In this document: in pieces, positions 1-13,800 of the stretch
How positions within the stretch are numbered: position 1 is the stretch's first letter
Layout: every line of letters starts with the position of its first letter
Assembly: GCF_014633365.1 (NCBI RefSeq)
Contig: NC_068347.1
Location: 30,856,116-30,920,115 of the forward strand
Reading direction: 5' to 3'
DNA length: 64,000 nucleotides
DNA from: Diospyros lotus
Lineage: Eukaryota; Streptophyta; Magnoliopsida; Ericales; Ebenaceae
Position numbers and translations under genes: made by a program
Notes under the pieces: model-generated
What the model was told of the DNA's origin: nothing
What the model saw: the letters and a program-made list of their open reading frames with translations, nothing else
Database searches by the model: none

Positions 1-3000
1 TTGTTTAAGAGATGCAGCCAAATATAAGTAGATCATTGAGAAAAAGAGACTTTATAAGTTTCTAATATATATTTTGTTTTAAAAAAAAAATCTAGACCTA
101 GTACGAGAAAGAATTATGGACACAAGACCTTTACTGAGTATTAGGGAGGCATTATTGGAAATCCATCAAGAAGAGAGCAAGAGAAAAATTATGCACAAGA
201 CTCCAATAACTCCAAATTTGGAAAACTTAGTCCTAACTACTTGGGAGAATCAACAACCCAATTCTAACAATAAACCAAAAAAAAGAGCGCTTGTGATCAT
301 TGTTGCAAAAGAAATCGTATAAAAGAAACGTAACGAGAGATATATGGTAAGCTAGCTAATTGAGAACTTGTCCATGAGAGAAGAAGTCGTGGTAATGTAG
401 CTTTTATATAGAAGACTTCTACAGCGTTGGAACCAAGTCTCTGTGATAAAAAACAACTGAAACTACTATAAAAAATGTTTGGATAGTCACATATAACTCA
501 ACTTGCTATTGTTATCTTCAGGGGTCAAGCTAGAATTTTGGTTTAGTAGGGACGAACTTAAAAACAAAAAATATAATTTAAAAATTAAAATAATAATAAT
601 AATATTTTTTTTTTTATAATTACTCCTTACAACTTTTCGTACCATAAATTGTAATTGTTCAAAAAAATTATATTGATTATTTGAATCTTTAGACTTATCA
701 TGACCACGAAAGGCTAGTTCTTGCCCTAGAAGAAATCAAACACAATCACTTGATGTATTTAAACGAATTCAATAATCACACAGTGTTTGTTATAACTGTT
801 TAAAGATAATTATCTCAATATTTTACTCTTGATTCATTAAAGTTTCACAATTGTTTCAAGTTTAATTGTGTGCACTATTAACATCTCCAACATGAACTTA
901 AAGTCTTTCTTTTTAAAAAAAAAAATTATTGAACCATTCTTTCATGAAAGAATCGTCATCTCCTTGTTCCTCATTATTTGTTTTAAAAAGATAACAATAT
1001 AAACAAAATGCGATATCTTTGCTTATATTATATTCCAATCAATCACCAAATTCATTGAACAAAACAGGAATGAATCGTCTTGATTTTGAGGCTGGCACAG
1101 ACCTTTTTACAAGTAGGTTTTTCTAATTTGATTTTAAAAATTAACATTGTAATCCATTATTGTAGTTCTTAACCTGGTATCTATAAGAATTTGTGCAACA
1201 TTAATTTGTTCAATTCTTGCTTTGTTAATTTATTTATTTTCTTTAGTATAAATTTCCTCTATACTTGATTTTTTTGCTTCACAATTTTTTTAATACTTAA
1301 TTTTATTTACATCATCATTGTAAAAAAATAAAATTATGAGCAAATTATAAAAAATGTTGTGATGGTTACTACTAGGCCATTATATACTTACCTTTTTTTT
1401 TATTTCTAGTAATAAAATATAATATAATATTTTTATTTTAATAATAAATTATTGTTTACAATAATTTTTTTAAAAAAAATCTTGGCCCAATAGGGGCAAT
1501 TGCCCCACTGGGCCTGAGGTGGCTCCGCCCCTGGTTATCTTTGAATCAATAGCCCACAAAGGTAATTTCATTAGTACTTTCAATGCAAAACGTAAACAAG
1601 TAAATGCGTTGATTGTTAACTCAAGAGCATTCGATCACATGATTGGAGACATTAAGTTATTGATGAAGTTTGACCTTTGTTATGAGAATTGGATAGTCAA
1701 AATTGTTGATGGTTCCCTATCACGGGTAATAGGGACAAGTTCTATGGTTCTCTCAAATGATCTCACTCTAAACTCTATTCTCTTTGTTCTTAATTTATAT
1801 TGCAATCTATTATTAATTAGTAAACTTACCCATGACCAAAATTGTGGTGTTAAGTTCTCAAAAAATTTGTGTGAATTTCAAGTCTTAGATTTGGGAAGGA
1901 CGACAGATAATGTTGAGGTATGCTCTGGACTATATCTCCTCAAGAAAAATGACTTCCAGAGCATAAAAGTTCATCACACCAACTGTTTGACATATGAAAG
2001 TTTACTTTATTTCTCTATTTTTTTTTCTGATAATAATAGTTCAATATGTTATGGCATTAAAAGATAGGTCATTCAAATTTTGTTTATCTTAACAAACTGT
2101 TTCCTTCATTATTCAAGAATAAAGACCCAAATTGATTTCAATGTGAAATTTGTGAATATTCTAAATATATTCAAAATAGTTCTCTATTTCAACCTTACAA
2201 AACATTTCATCCATTTTTTATGATCCATAGTGATGTGTGGAGGCCTCCTAGAGTAAAAAATGTCATTAGTTATTGTGGTTAATATCCTTTATTAATGATC
2301 ATACACGACTCACTTGGATTTTTCTTTCATACTCATTTGGATTTTTCTTATGAAAGAAAAATCAGAGACAAGTCAAATCTTCCAAAATCAATTTCACACC
2401 AAAATTCAAATATTGAGATCTGATAATGCAAAAGAGTATTTTAAGTCTATACTTGTTAACTATCTTTTAAGTTATGACATTATTCATCAAAGTTCATGTG
2501 TTTACATCGTCAACAAAATGGGTTGTTGAACGAACAAAATGCATCTTTTGGAGGTTGATAGATCACTTCTATACTCCTTAAATATTCCTAAATACTTCTA
2601 GGGATAAATAATACTTACAGTAACCTACCTAATCAATAGAATGCTTTCACGAATTCTCAAACATCAAACGCCAGGTCAGATATTCCTCCAATCTTTCCCA
2701 CACAATCAGGTTCACTCAAACATTCCTCTAAAGGTCCTTGGCTGTTTTGTTTTTCTCCATGTTCATCAACAATTATGAGGAAAACTTGATTCTAAATCCA
2801 TCAAATGTCTTTTTCTTGGATATTTTCCTTATCAAAAGGGTTGCAAGTGTTATTCTCCATAATATTATTTTAAATACGATCATATGGTATTAATTACCAT
2901 GAGGCTTTTGTCCCAGTTGCTAAATTAAATACAATTTGAATACTACTCTTTCTTACTACTAAATTAGATTGGCTTCTCTACAAATTGGATATGAATAATG

Positions 3001-4400
3001 TTTTCCTAAATGGGGGCTTAGAAGAACAAGCCTACTTGGAAATTCTTCTAAGATTTAAAATAGAAACCACAAAGAACAAAATATGTAGATTGAATAAATC
3101 ATTGTATGGTCTCAAACAATTACCTAGAGCCTAGTTCGAAAGGTTCACAAAGGTAGTTTGGAAATATGGATATGTATAATGCCAAATAGATCATACTCTC
3201 TTTGTCAAATATTCTTTGAAAGAAAAAATATCTCTTCTCATTATTTATGTAGGTGACATCATTGTCATGGGGGATGATCATTTTAAAATGAGATGTTGCA
3301 AAAAGGTACTTGCTAAAGAGTTTGACATTAAAGACTTTGGAAACCTAAAATAATTCTTATGCATCGAGGTTGCAAGGTTAAAAGCTAGGATCTTTGTTTC
3401 CTAAAGGAATTACATCTTAGACCTCCTAAAAGAAATAGGGATGATGGGTTGTAAGCCAACTAACACACTTATGGATTCCACTACAATACTTGACATTGTT
3501 AAAGAGAGTGTTTCAGTTGACAAAGGGCGATATTAAAGACTTATAGGAAGACTTATATACCTGTCACACTAGACTTAATATATGTTTCTCTGTAGGTGTG
3601 GTGAGCCAAATCATGAATGATCTTAAAGAAGAGCACATGGAAGTAGTATATTGAATCCTAAGGTACTTGAAATTAACTATAGACAAACGATTAATGCTTA
3701 GAAAAACTACTAACAAGGATATGAAAATGTATAGTGATGCATATTGAGTTAGATTAGTTTAGGATGGAATGCCAACTTCTAGATATTGTTCATTCATGTG
3801 GGAAAACCTTGTTACTTGGCATAGTAAAAGATAATATGTTGTGTTCCCAAAATAGTGTAGAGGGCGAGTTAAGGGCTATGACTCATGAGTTTTGTGAAAA
3901 AATGTGGTTGAGAAAACTTTTACAATAAATGATTATCCATGTTGAAAAGCCAATGAAGGTGCTATGTGATAATCAATATGTTATTAATATTGCTAAAAAT
4001 TCAGTTCATCATGATCAAATGAAACATGTGAAAATTTACAAATATTTTATCAAATAAAAATTTGAAGGAGTGCTTACTAAAGCTTTGCTGAGAAAAACAT
4101 TCGAATACTTAAATTATAAATTTAATCTAAATAACATATTCATCTCAATTTTGAGGGAAAGTGTGGAGAATCTCATGATTAGTTGTCTTGTTTTCTAATT
4201 TTCTTATTTCATATAGTCAATTGACTTACTTTTTAATTTGAGTGAAGAATAAATTACTCTTTCAAAATTATCTGTAACTTTTTAATTAAGTATATATAAA
4301 TTTCAAAATGGGAAACTAGAATATTTAATTTTTTGTATTATATTTCAATTAGGTAGATGAATAAAAATATATTTTTCTCTATTTTTTTTTTCAAATTTAA
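1..4400 (+). mobile_element. Degenerate Ty1/copia retrotransposon, internal region plus start of 3' LTR
   Basis: The left end lies outside the window. Homology runs in order on the + strand. A gag C-terminal stretch (about 30-350, with SIREALLEI and KKRALVII) leads into a zinc-knuckle region. Protease-like sequence follows at 1534-1970, then integrase at 2310-2520, reverse transcriptase at about 2930-3480 and RNase H at about 3700-4080. Every domain carries stops or frameshifts. The protease motif that is normally DSGAS reads NSRAF, and the RT motif normally YVDD reads YVGD, so no activity is expected. A purine-rich tract ends near 4161 and TGTGGAGAAT at 4162 looks like the start of the 3' LTR; its far end was not found and 4400 is a guess. 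A hAT-like element splits gag from protease. Confidence 0.85.
519..1533. mobile_element. Non-autonomous hAT-like element (1,015 bp) nested in copia
   Basis: The element starts CAGGGG and ends in GGCTCCGCCCCTG, whose reverse complement also begins CAGGGGCGGAGCC. It is flanked on both sides by the identical 8-mer GTTATCTT (511-518 and 1534-1541). An 8-bp target duplication is the hallmark of hAT transposition. The interior is AT-rich and shows no transposase. Removing it and one target copy joins the copia gag region to the protease region, so it inserted after the retroelement. Its terminal motif resembles that of the element at 42329-42496. Confidence 0.8.
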
Positions 4401-4660
4401 TGCTAGCAATATATCCGTAATCTCTAAATTATATTAAGAACTCATTAGTGATGTCATAATGAAATAGCCATTATTTCACTAGATTTATTTGGAAGTCCGC
4501 AAATTTAGGAGTCAATGGGCAATATACAAAATTTAAAACCAACATACAAAAATTGTTTTTGTTTAATTAAAAATGAAAGTTAAACACATAAAATTAAAAG
4601 CTAAAACACAAAATTGAAATAAATAAATAAATTAATTAGAAAATAAAAATTGTCATTGCT

Positions 4661-4668
4661 TTATATAG
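4661..4668 (+). promoter_or_regulatory. Probable TATA box of the XS-domain gene
   Basis: TTATATAG lies about 200 bp upstream of the chosen ATG at 4870. It is followed by a CT-rich stretch (4680-4770) typical of a plant 5' leader. Placement is by pattern only. Confidence 0.4.
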
Positions 4669-4869
4669 AGGTGGAGCTACCCTTCCGTCTCTCTGCCTCT
4701 CTCTCGTGCTCGCTCCTCGCTCTTGTATTTCAACTTCTGTGTGTGTGCGTGCGTCTCTCTCTCTGTCTCGCTGTGTATAGCTTTTCCATTGTTCAATATT
4801 GGTATGATGATTGTTGTACGGGTTTAATCTGTCCTGATTTTTACAGCCTGGTTCTCCAGAGAGAGGGAG

Positions 4870-7800
4870 ATGGCCGGAGGTAGCCATCACAAGGGTTCTT
4901 CTTCTTCTTCGCAAAAACCCTCCTCTTCCCACCGCAAGCCCCGGTGGGAGTCCACTGACAAGAAACCCTCCGCCGCCGGCGAATCTCGGCCCCCGCCTCC
5001 CAAGCCCTCCTCCAAACCCACCCCTGACCGTCACCAAAACCCTAACCCTAAACCTGCTGGTCCTGCTCTCAGCCCCGCTTTCCCCAATCCGCCGCCCGAT
5101 CCGTCCCGTTCGGTTCTTGACCCGATGCATCCTGGACCTCCGCCGCCCGCGTACGGGTTCCACATGCTGGACCGGAGGACCATCGTGCTGGCCGACAGCA
5201 GCGTGAGGTCATACTTCGCCTTGCCGCCGGACTACCAGGACTTTGCTCGCCAGGTTCTGCCTCGCGGACCGGAAGTTCCCGGTTCAGGGCTAGGGTTCGA
5301 CAGGCGGCTCGGTCCGATGAGTCCCGATTTTCGGGACCGCGAGTTCTGGAATCCAGAGAATTCATTAAAGAGGAAGTACGGTGATGATGTCGAATTAGCT
5401 AGACATAGACAACAGCTTTTGCAGTATGCGAATGCGGGTTTGAATCCGAATGGGTATCCGGTGAATCCGGGTGATAGGGGCGAGCTTCCGGCGGGAACCA
5501 GCGCCCATTTTCCTCGGGACGGATTGGATTTAGGCCGAGGTGATGAATTTAGGGCATCGAAGTATATGAGACTTGGTGGTGGCGGTGGTGATGACCATGT
5601 GGGTCTCAAGCACAATGATGTTGACCAGGGTGCCTTGAAAAGGGCCTTTTTGCATTTTGTGAAGCTCATTAATGAGAATGTCAATCAGAAGAGGAATTAC
5701 TTGGAAAATGGGAAGCAGGCTCCCCTTCAGTGCGTCATCTGTGGCAGGTTTGATGAAATTTTGTTGGAAAAATATGTTTGGTTGGAGTTGTTTTTGCTGA
5801 TTTTTGTGCTTCTACTTAGGTGTGATTTTGAAGGTCCACCTCGGGTTTGGTCAAAATTTTTAGGTGCCCCCTTTTACGTGCTGCATTGAATTTAAATGGT
5901 TTCAAGAGAGTGTTTTAGAGATAGTATAGAGAGGGGCGGGGTAGATGTTTCTGAGAGACTGAGGGAAGGGCAAAGATTCATTCTGTTATGTCTTGCTATT
6001 GTAATGCTAGAAACTATAACACAGTTTAAGTGGAATATTTTTGAGAGAATATAGGGAGCAGTGGGAGTTTTTGATGTCTATATAAGTTTGATTTTCTCAA
6101 AAGCTTTTGAATAAAATATTTCTTAATAGGTGATTATATTGAAGGGTGAGAAGTTTGATATTCTATCCTGTGACAGTGCTTGCTAGAAAATAATAATAAA
6201 ATTTAACTAGTTTGTGTTTGAGAGATTATAGTGTGGGTGAATTTTTGTTGCCCACACAAGTGACAAGTTTCAGTTGCTCTAAAGCTTTTGATTATTTCTG
6301 CTGAAACTGTTATGCGTGTAAGGCAGAAAGGCCTCATCTACAGCCTTGTAATTAGTTGCTAAAAAATTGCTATGCAGTTTGAATAGCGTGTTTTGACTGA
6401 ATTATGAAGGGCAGGGGACTATTTGTTATTTATTAAAATGTCAGTTGCTCAAAAGCTCTTGGATACTTTTCTTTGTTGCTCAAGTTGGTAAGTATCTGGG
6501 AGTGGAAGATTCATGATTTAGACATGAAACAGCTGTGATCTTTGCCAAGGATGTATTGGGATTTAGCATTCACTTTGATTTTAATTCTCTTTGCTGCTGT
6601 AAAATTGTAATCTGTTTCTTTAGTAGTCTTCATCAGTTATCAAGATGAGGAAAGCTACTGTTTATCAGGTTAATGATTCTTTAATATTACCTTCTGGATT
6701 TATTTTCCATGCCATGTGGCTGTACAAGATGAGTGGCATAAAATTTCCTCCCCGAGGCTGATTATGCTGCAAATCCTGATTCTAGTAATTCCGCAATATA
6801 TTTAATGGTTGACAATTTCATTATTTTTATCCCCCACACCCACACGCACCAAAACCCTTGGGTCGATGCTCATAATTGATGCCCTACTAATCTTGTGTTT
6901 GCCGAAATTGATAAATGCAATAACTTCTATTAGTCTAGCATTTATCAATAAGCCTTTACTAATCTGGTATTAAATTGAGACCCTTCCCCCTGCTCCTCCT
7001 TTTCCATATCTTTCTTCTTGGCAGTTAAGCTCCCATATCTTTGTTTCATTGTTGTGTGCAATAGGTCTTAATGTTAACCAGCATGAATGGTAGGCTTTCT
7101 TAGCTTTGGAAAATAAAAAAAGGAAGAAAAGGAAAGGATTTATTTGTGATGCTTTTGGTTGGAAATTTTAAACGTTTGGATTGTTTATCTGTTTCTTTGA
7201 GCTTGCTAAAGCTTTTTGTGTGAAGTTGGGGTCGAGCAATTTCCTTTCTTTTTTAACTCTTATCTACACATGAAAACTGCTCAGTTCTTGGAGGCCTTCT
7301 ATATGTTTTTAGAAATAACCATATTTATTTAGCTAGGAGTTAAGATGTGATCTGCTGCTTGCCTTAAAGGCTACTCTCGTAGGGCTTCTATGTGGAACAA
7401 TTCAGTAGATAGTTTAAGGTCTAGGAATTACATTGTGCTCTCTGCCAGCTTTTGTGGTAGTTTTATGAACTGTCTGCTATATGCTACAGTTTGGTATTTA
7501 TTGCCTAAGATGCTGGTAATGATTTAGAAACATTGAGAAGCAACAAATGTTTACATGATTGAACATTGAATATTGTTGGTGTGAGAAGAGAGAATTGGCT
7601 GACTGAGAGCATGAGTCTCAGTTCTTAATCACTATTTATAGTAATGTGGAACGTATTTACAGCAGAAAATTAGGCAAAGACTTATGCCTGAGAAGGCTGA
7701 GATGCAGCCTATTAAATCAGTCTATCAGCTATAAAGAAGTCTACCAAATCAGCTATACATCAGCCTATAGATTAGCTAATCAGCTGGGTCAACTATACAA

Positions 7801-10800
7801 TATTCACCACTCCCCCTCAAGCTGGAGTATACATGTCCTATGCACCAGCTTCCAGCTTGGTACATATGTAAGTTACCTTTGGCCCACGGAGGGATTTAGT
7901 GAAGATATTGGCTAGTTGGTCATTAGAGTTCACAAATGCAATAGCAATATCTTGTGAAAGAACCTTCTCTCTAACAAAGTGACAATCTACTTCTATGTTT
8001 AATTCTTTAATGAAAAACTGGATTAGGGGCAATGTGAAGAGTTTTCTTGATTATCATAGAGCAGCTTGATTTACCTTGTCTCCAAATTTAAGTTTTTGGA
8101 GCAATTGCTTGAACTCTATGAGTTCATAGGTTGCTATAGTCATAGCTCAATATTAAGCCTCTGCACTAGATCTGGCAACCACAATTTGTTTCTTACTTTT
8201 CCATGATACTAAGTTGCCCCCAAAATACCCAAAAGTGGAGTGCTTATCCGATGGCAGTCTTGCCCAATCAACATTTGAATAGCGAACAACTTGAGTGTCC
8301 TTTATCTTCATTCAGTAAACCCTTACATAGTGCACTTTTGATGTATCGCATGATGCGAGTCATAACATTCCAATGACTATCACAAGGAGAATCTAGAAAT
8401 TGACTAACAACACTCACAATAAAGGAAATATCGGGTTGTGTTATTGTGATATAATTAAATTTCCCAACATGCTTATGATACCTACCCAAGTTTGCTAAAT
8501 GCACCCTTTGTCTTGGTAGGAGTTTAACGTTTGGATCTATTGGAGTATCAATAACCTTAGCATCCATCATGCCTATCTCTTTGAGAATGTATAAGGCATA
8601 CTTTCTTTGTGAAATGGCAATACCAACACTTGATTGGGCCACCTTAATGCCCAAAAAATACTTAAGTTTACCCAAGCCTTTGGTTTGAAAGTGATGAACA
8701 AGGTGTTGTTTTAGCTTTTGGATGCCCTTTCTGTCATTACCCATGATAAAATTTTGAGTGATCGCCCTCACTATGAGTCATGCTAAACTATTGTACAATA
8801 GGGTTGAATTGTCCAAACCATGCTAGTGGATATTGCTTTTGGCCATAGAGAGATTTGCATAGCCAACCTACCAATTTAGACTCCCAACAATACTTGGAGG
8901 TTACCTCATATAAACTTCATCTGTAAGTCTCCATGGAGCAAGGCATTTTAATCCAACCAATGGAGAGGCTAGTGGTTAATGGCAACCATGGTGAGAAAGA
9001 GGTGAACATAAGCAATCTTGGCCACTGGCGAGAAAGTATTTCCATAATCAAGGCCAAAGATTTGGGTATACCCTTTTGCAACCAAGCAAGCTTTGAGGCG
9101 ACGATCAATTTGACCAATAGGGCCAACTTTGGCAATATAAAACTAGTGACAACCAACAATAGATTTCCTAGACGATAATAGAACAAGTTCCCGAGTGCCA
9201 CTAGAGTGTAAAACAGCTATTTCATCAAGCATTGCCTGATGCCACCTTGGATGGGAAATAGCTTCACTTGTAGTTTTAGGATTGGAAATAGAAGGCAAGG
9301 ACGAGACAAGTGCATAATAGGGCAAAGATAAACGATGATAGCTTAGAAAATGGTAGATGGGATGAGGTTCATGTGTGGAACGAGTACCTTTTTGAATGGC
9401 AAGAGGAGGACTTGCATCAAGAATCGCATTGGGGGAAACCATTGGAGCAGGGGAATTAGCTTATTGGAGGAATTTTCTAGTAATGCAAGTTGTGCTGATT
9501 CTAGAAGGATTTGGCGATCGCTTTTGGCGCCAAATCCAAGCTGAGGCAATATAAAAGAACTAACCCAACCATTTGAAACTCACGGAAAATAGTAATTGAA
9601 TAAGTCATTTCCCTCAATTCTCTCTCTTGGATTTCCCCCCTCAATTCTCTAATTCTTACCCTTCCCTCTCAAATTCGTGCCTAATTCTCTCTCAAATAGA
9701 AGAGAATTCCCCCATCAGATTTAGGATTTGACATCATAGCAAGTTCTTGGCTAGCGATCTTGAAGCTGACCGTGGCTGACGGTACCCGAATGAGGCAGAT
9801 GGAGACACAACTACAGCAAGTGACAACGTCAATGGTGGAAATTTAGAATCGTGTGGAGACGATGGAGGAGAAGATTGGATCAGTGGTGATCGGAAGTTGG
9901 AGGTGGTTGCAGAGAAGCTTCGAGGGGATATGCGCGATCAGATCAAGGAGGAGATGCGAGAAGTGGGCAATTTGTTGTGCAATCAATTGCAACAATTAAT
10001 GCTTATGGTCTCTAATCAACACCAGGTAAGAATTTCACCTAATTTCCCTCCTAAGGATCGGTTGGAACCTTCTACCGGGAATTGGAACTAGCAATCGGAA
10101 TGCTGGATCATCGGAATTCGAAGTAGATCCAACTAGGATGGGAGAGAATGTGTTGGAAAGGAGGCACGTGGTTGCAATAGGTTACTTTAGTCATTAGATC
10201 ATTACTTGTTCTCATAGTTCATAGAACCAACATTTGCCATTATGGAGTGTCATGTTTGAGACAATGATTCAGGTATAAGAATTAACCATTGCTGCTATTG
10301 AAATGTTTAGCTTTCGGTACCAGGAATGTGACAGGATAGCATAACGTACCCATTAATTTTGGGAAAAAGGGAATGATATTAGGTACTCTCTTTGTCTTCT
10401 ACACATGAATGGCAGCACTCCCTTGCCATGCACCCCTCTTACTGGTACTCATTCTATTCCTTATTTTACTTTACCTCCAATGCTCATTGGTGCTACCTTT
10501 TGGTGGAATGAAAGGAAACCTTTCACTGGAAAAGGGTAAAGGCCTTGTCAGGTCTACATCAGTTCTATATATCGAGTTGGATCAGTTGATCTTCTTTTAT
10601 AGAAGAACTATTTGATGGGAAGCCATTTGGAAAGCTGAGGCACATCACTTGGATGGCTTTCTTTTGATGATTTCCTTAAGCTCATTTCTCACCACAGACA
10701 ACTTGAGTAAGAGGAGGGGATGGTGCTGCTGGGCTGGACCTACTGTTGTTTCATGTGAAGTGGAGAGCCTCCAGACTCTCTAAAATGAAATTTGATTTTT

Positions 10801-13800
10801 AGTCTCTTCTTTGGGCTTTGGGAAGGATTAAGCCTTCCAAGAGTTTCTTTGGCTTTGGCAATAATTACATTACAACATGTGGTGTTATATGTTTTTACAT
10901 GCGGAAGACCAACTTTTAATGAACTAATATTAGTTCTAAGAGACACAAATTATACATTACTGTTTTGCTGAGTAATCATATTTTGCTTTTAGTGTAGTGA
11001 GAGTTCAAATCTTTTTATAGCTATGTATTCTCATATTGTTGTTGTTGTTTAAATTCTTTATTAAGAAAATGGAAATAATTTTTTGGTCAAATAAATGTGC
11101 TGCATTATGTTGGCAATTCCTACATTTCTATTTGCAAGAGTTTAAAGTCCAGTTCCTTAGGAAGCAGAAATGCAAGAGGGTGCGGATCTTCTCAGTCGTA
11201 ATCCTCCAGAAGGAATTGAATCTGTGAATGTGTTCAATCTAATCCAAATTCATCCTATCATGAAATGATATGCAGTCTGCTGATGTCTGTGCAATGGTTT
11301 GGACACCTAAATCCAGCACCCATGTCAGTGTATGTCATGGACCTAGGTTTGACCTAGGGTTTAGAATGGAATTTGGAAGAAACCGAGGGAGAGAGAGCAG
11401 AAATGGAGCGAGAAATCAGAAGAAATGAGGGGGAAATCAGACAGAACAGAGAAAGAGAGAAGAATAGGGAGAATTGGGAGAGAATCAGAGCAAATTGGGA
11501 GAGAGATCAGAGAAGTTGAGAGAGAAACATATTTCTATTATCATCCAACAACCCTATTCTCTAACTAATCTAGCCTATTTATAGGTGCTCTGTCCTTTCA
11601 GTTACAATACAACTGGAAGGTACAAACAACTGCAGCTGCATAGTACAACCAAAAGAAATACATCTAATATATAATTACTAATATATCCTTGGGGTTGTGA
11701 CAGTGTAGAACAACACTTTAGGGATTTCTTCATCTTGTCCTACTGCTTTGTTCACACAACTTTTGGGCCTTTGCCTTTACAGTTTATCTTTTGCTCTTGC
11801 CTGCATCTTATCATGTTGTTGGTGATCCTTCTGAATATGTTGGAATAATATCAGAAGCTTTGTTGCCTGAGACTTTTTTCTGTGTTATTTGCAAACCCCC
11901 CCCTCTCCCCCTTTCTTCTGTAGGCAATTAATGCTGAAACGACCTGTGGTTGTTATCTATGTTTATGATGGTTAGTAATGATTTAGTTTCAAATTTGATT
12001 TTTAGGTTAAAGTGTCGTAAGATTCAATTTTCTTTAAGAATAACGTGGTGACAACACTCCCTTTTGTTTCAGAAGTTAGCAATAGCTCATGCCAGTATCT
12101 ATTTGTTGAATGAAGTAGATTGTAATCCCAGTTTGGTCTAGATTTACTTGCATGGGGCAGATGATTCCGAAATCCATCTCTTTTTCAGGAAAAATGTGAC
12201 ATGACACATAAGTATATAAATTTGTTTGATCATAGTGCTTTTAAACTATGAACTCAGTTCACTGTGTGCCGCAGTTGTGTGACGAGCCATATGTTTCTGG
12301 GTGGTGTAAAGCATGCATTCATGAATATGTTAGCTTATTTTACTGTTTTGCGTGAATGCAATCTTCTCCTCTTCAGTTTCTTGAATCCTTAGCTTTTGTA
12401 CCTGATGGGTGAAAGTGGGACCAAACCATGCGCTGACATATTGTGAATATTAGTTGGAGGTTCAGGACACTTATTGTTTTTTTTTTGAAGGAAACTTATG
12501 CTAGTTTTTGTTGCTTGATGAGGGAAGCAGCTGTGTGTGTTTGTGCCTTGCTCTTTCTAATTTGTAGTTTTGACAATCCAGTTGGACTGGGGCCTCATCA
12601 TTTTGTGGTTTGAGCCAATTTGCTGGTATGTGCTGCTTCTCTGATAGTGGAGTTTCAGGACTCTTGTGAATTGCCAGGATACTTGGTTGGAGTGGCTCCA
12701 TTTTCTATTTGTTACAGGCTTTGCTGCTAATTTTGTTTTACTTGAATCCTATGATATGCCTTTTCTGCATGCTTTCCTTTCATTATTATTATTATTTTTT
12801 GGGTTCACTAGTTCTACCAACTGGTTTTCTTTCGTCCCAGCTGAAGGTTGTTGGAGCTTTAACATTCAATGCAACTTATGAAAAGCTGACTGATATGTTG
12901 ATTATTGGTTTATATACCTGAATGCATCCTTATCAGGAGATTTATTCTAAAATATTTATTTATTTCTAGTGTATGGATGTGTGTTGGTAGTTGTTTTACT
13001 GATTTCTGGGTGTTTCATGACAATCTAAGGTTGAGGTGAGAACCACTTGTGGCTGGTTTTATAAGGAACTAAGATTGAAATCTTTTTTCTGGTGTCTATT
13101 TATATGTTGTTGGATGATGATTAATTTGAAATCTCATCCGTGAGTGTAGAAGTTACTTGATTTGCTCCCTTTTATAGTGTAGTTGTAATGGAAAATGGGA
13201 GTCTGGGGGCATAGTCCTGTTAGACATTTAAAGCTAAATTTTATATTTTAAAGTATATATTGGTCCAGGGTGGCTATAAATATGATTAGAGTTGCAAAAT
13301 AAGTTAGTTGTATTCATTTTAGATGCCATTTACAGCTTCAGACATGCATCAGCCAATGCTTGCTTTGCAGGCAACTTCTGGTTGTGTATAGATACTTAAT
13401 TTTCTATGCTATATGTTTGTGCCTTACTTTTTGAATTCTGAGCAGTTAATTCATGACTTCTTGTACTGTTTTTTTTTTTTTTTTAAATCCTTTTGGGGTC
13501 AAACATGTGGTGGTGCCTCTAAATTATATATCTGAGTTACTCGACATCTTTGGCATGCAAAATTACAGATCATCTAAAGAATTTCCAGACATGCATAGTC
13601 TTATCATGCATATGTACAACCCAGACAAAGCTGATTTGCTTGTGGATCATTTGGGCTTGCACAAAGCTCTGTGTGTTCTGATGGGCTGGAATTATTTGAA
13701 ATCTCCTGATAACTCAAAAGCATATCAGTTGCTGCCTCCTGATGAAGCAGCGGCTAACCAGGATGATCTGATTATGTGGCCTCCTATGGTGATTATTCTT

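Noticed and set aside
5069..5684. Minus-strand frames opposite XS exon 1
   Set aside because: Compositional shadow of a Pro/Ser-rich exon on the plus strand.
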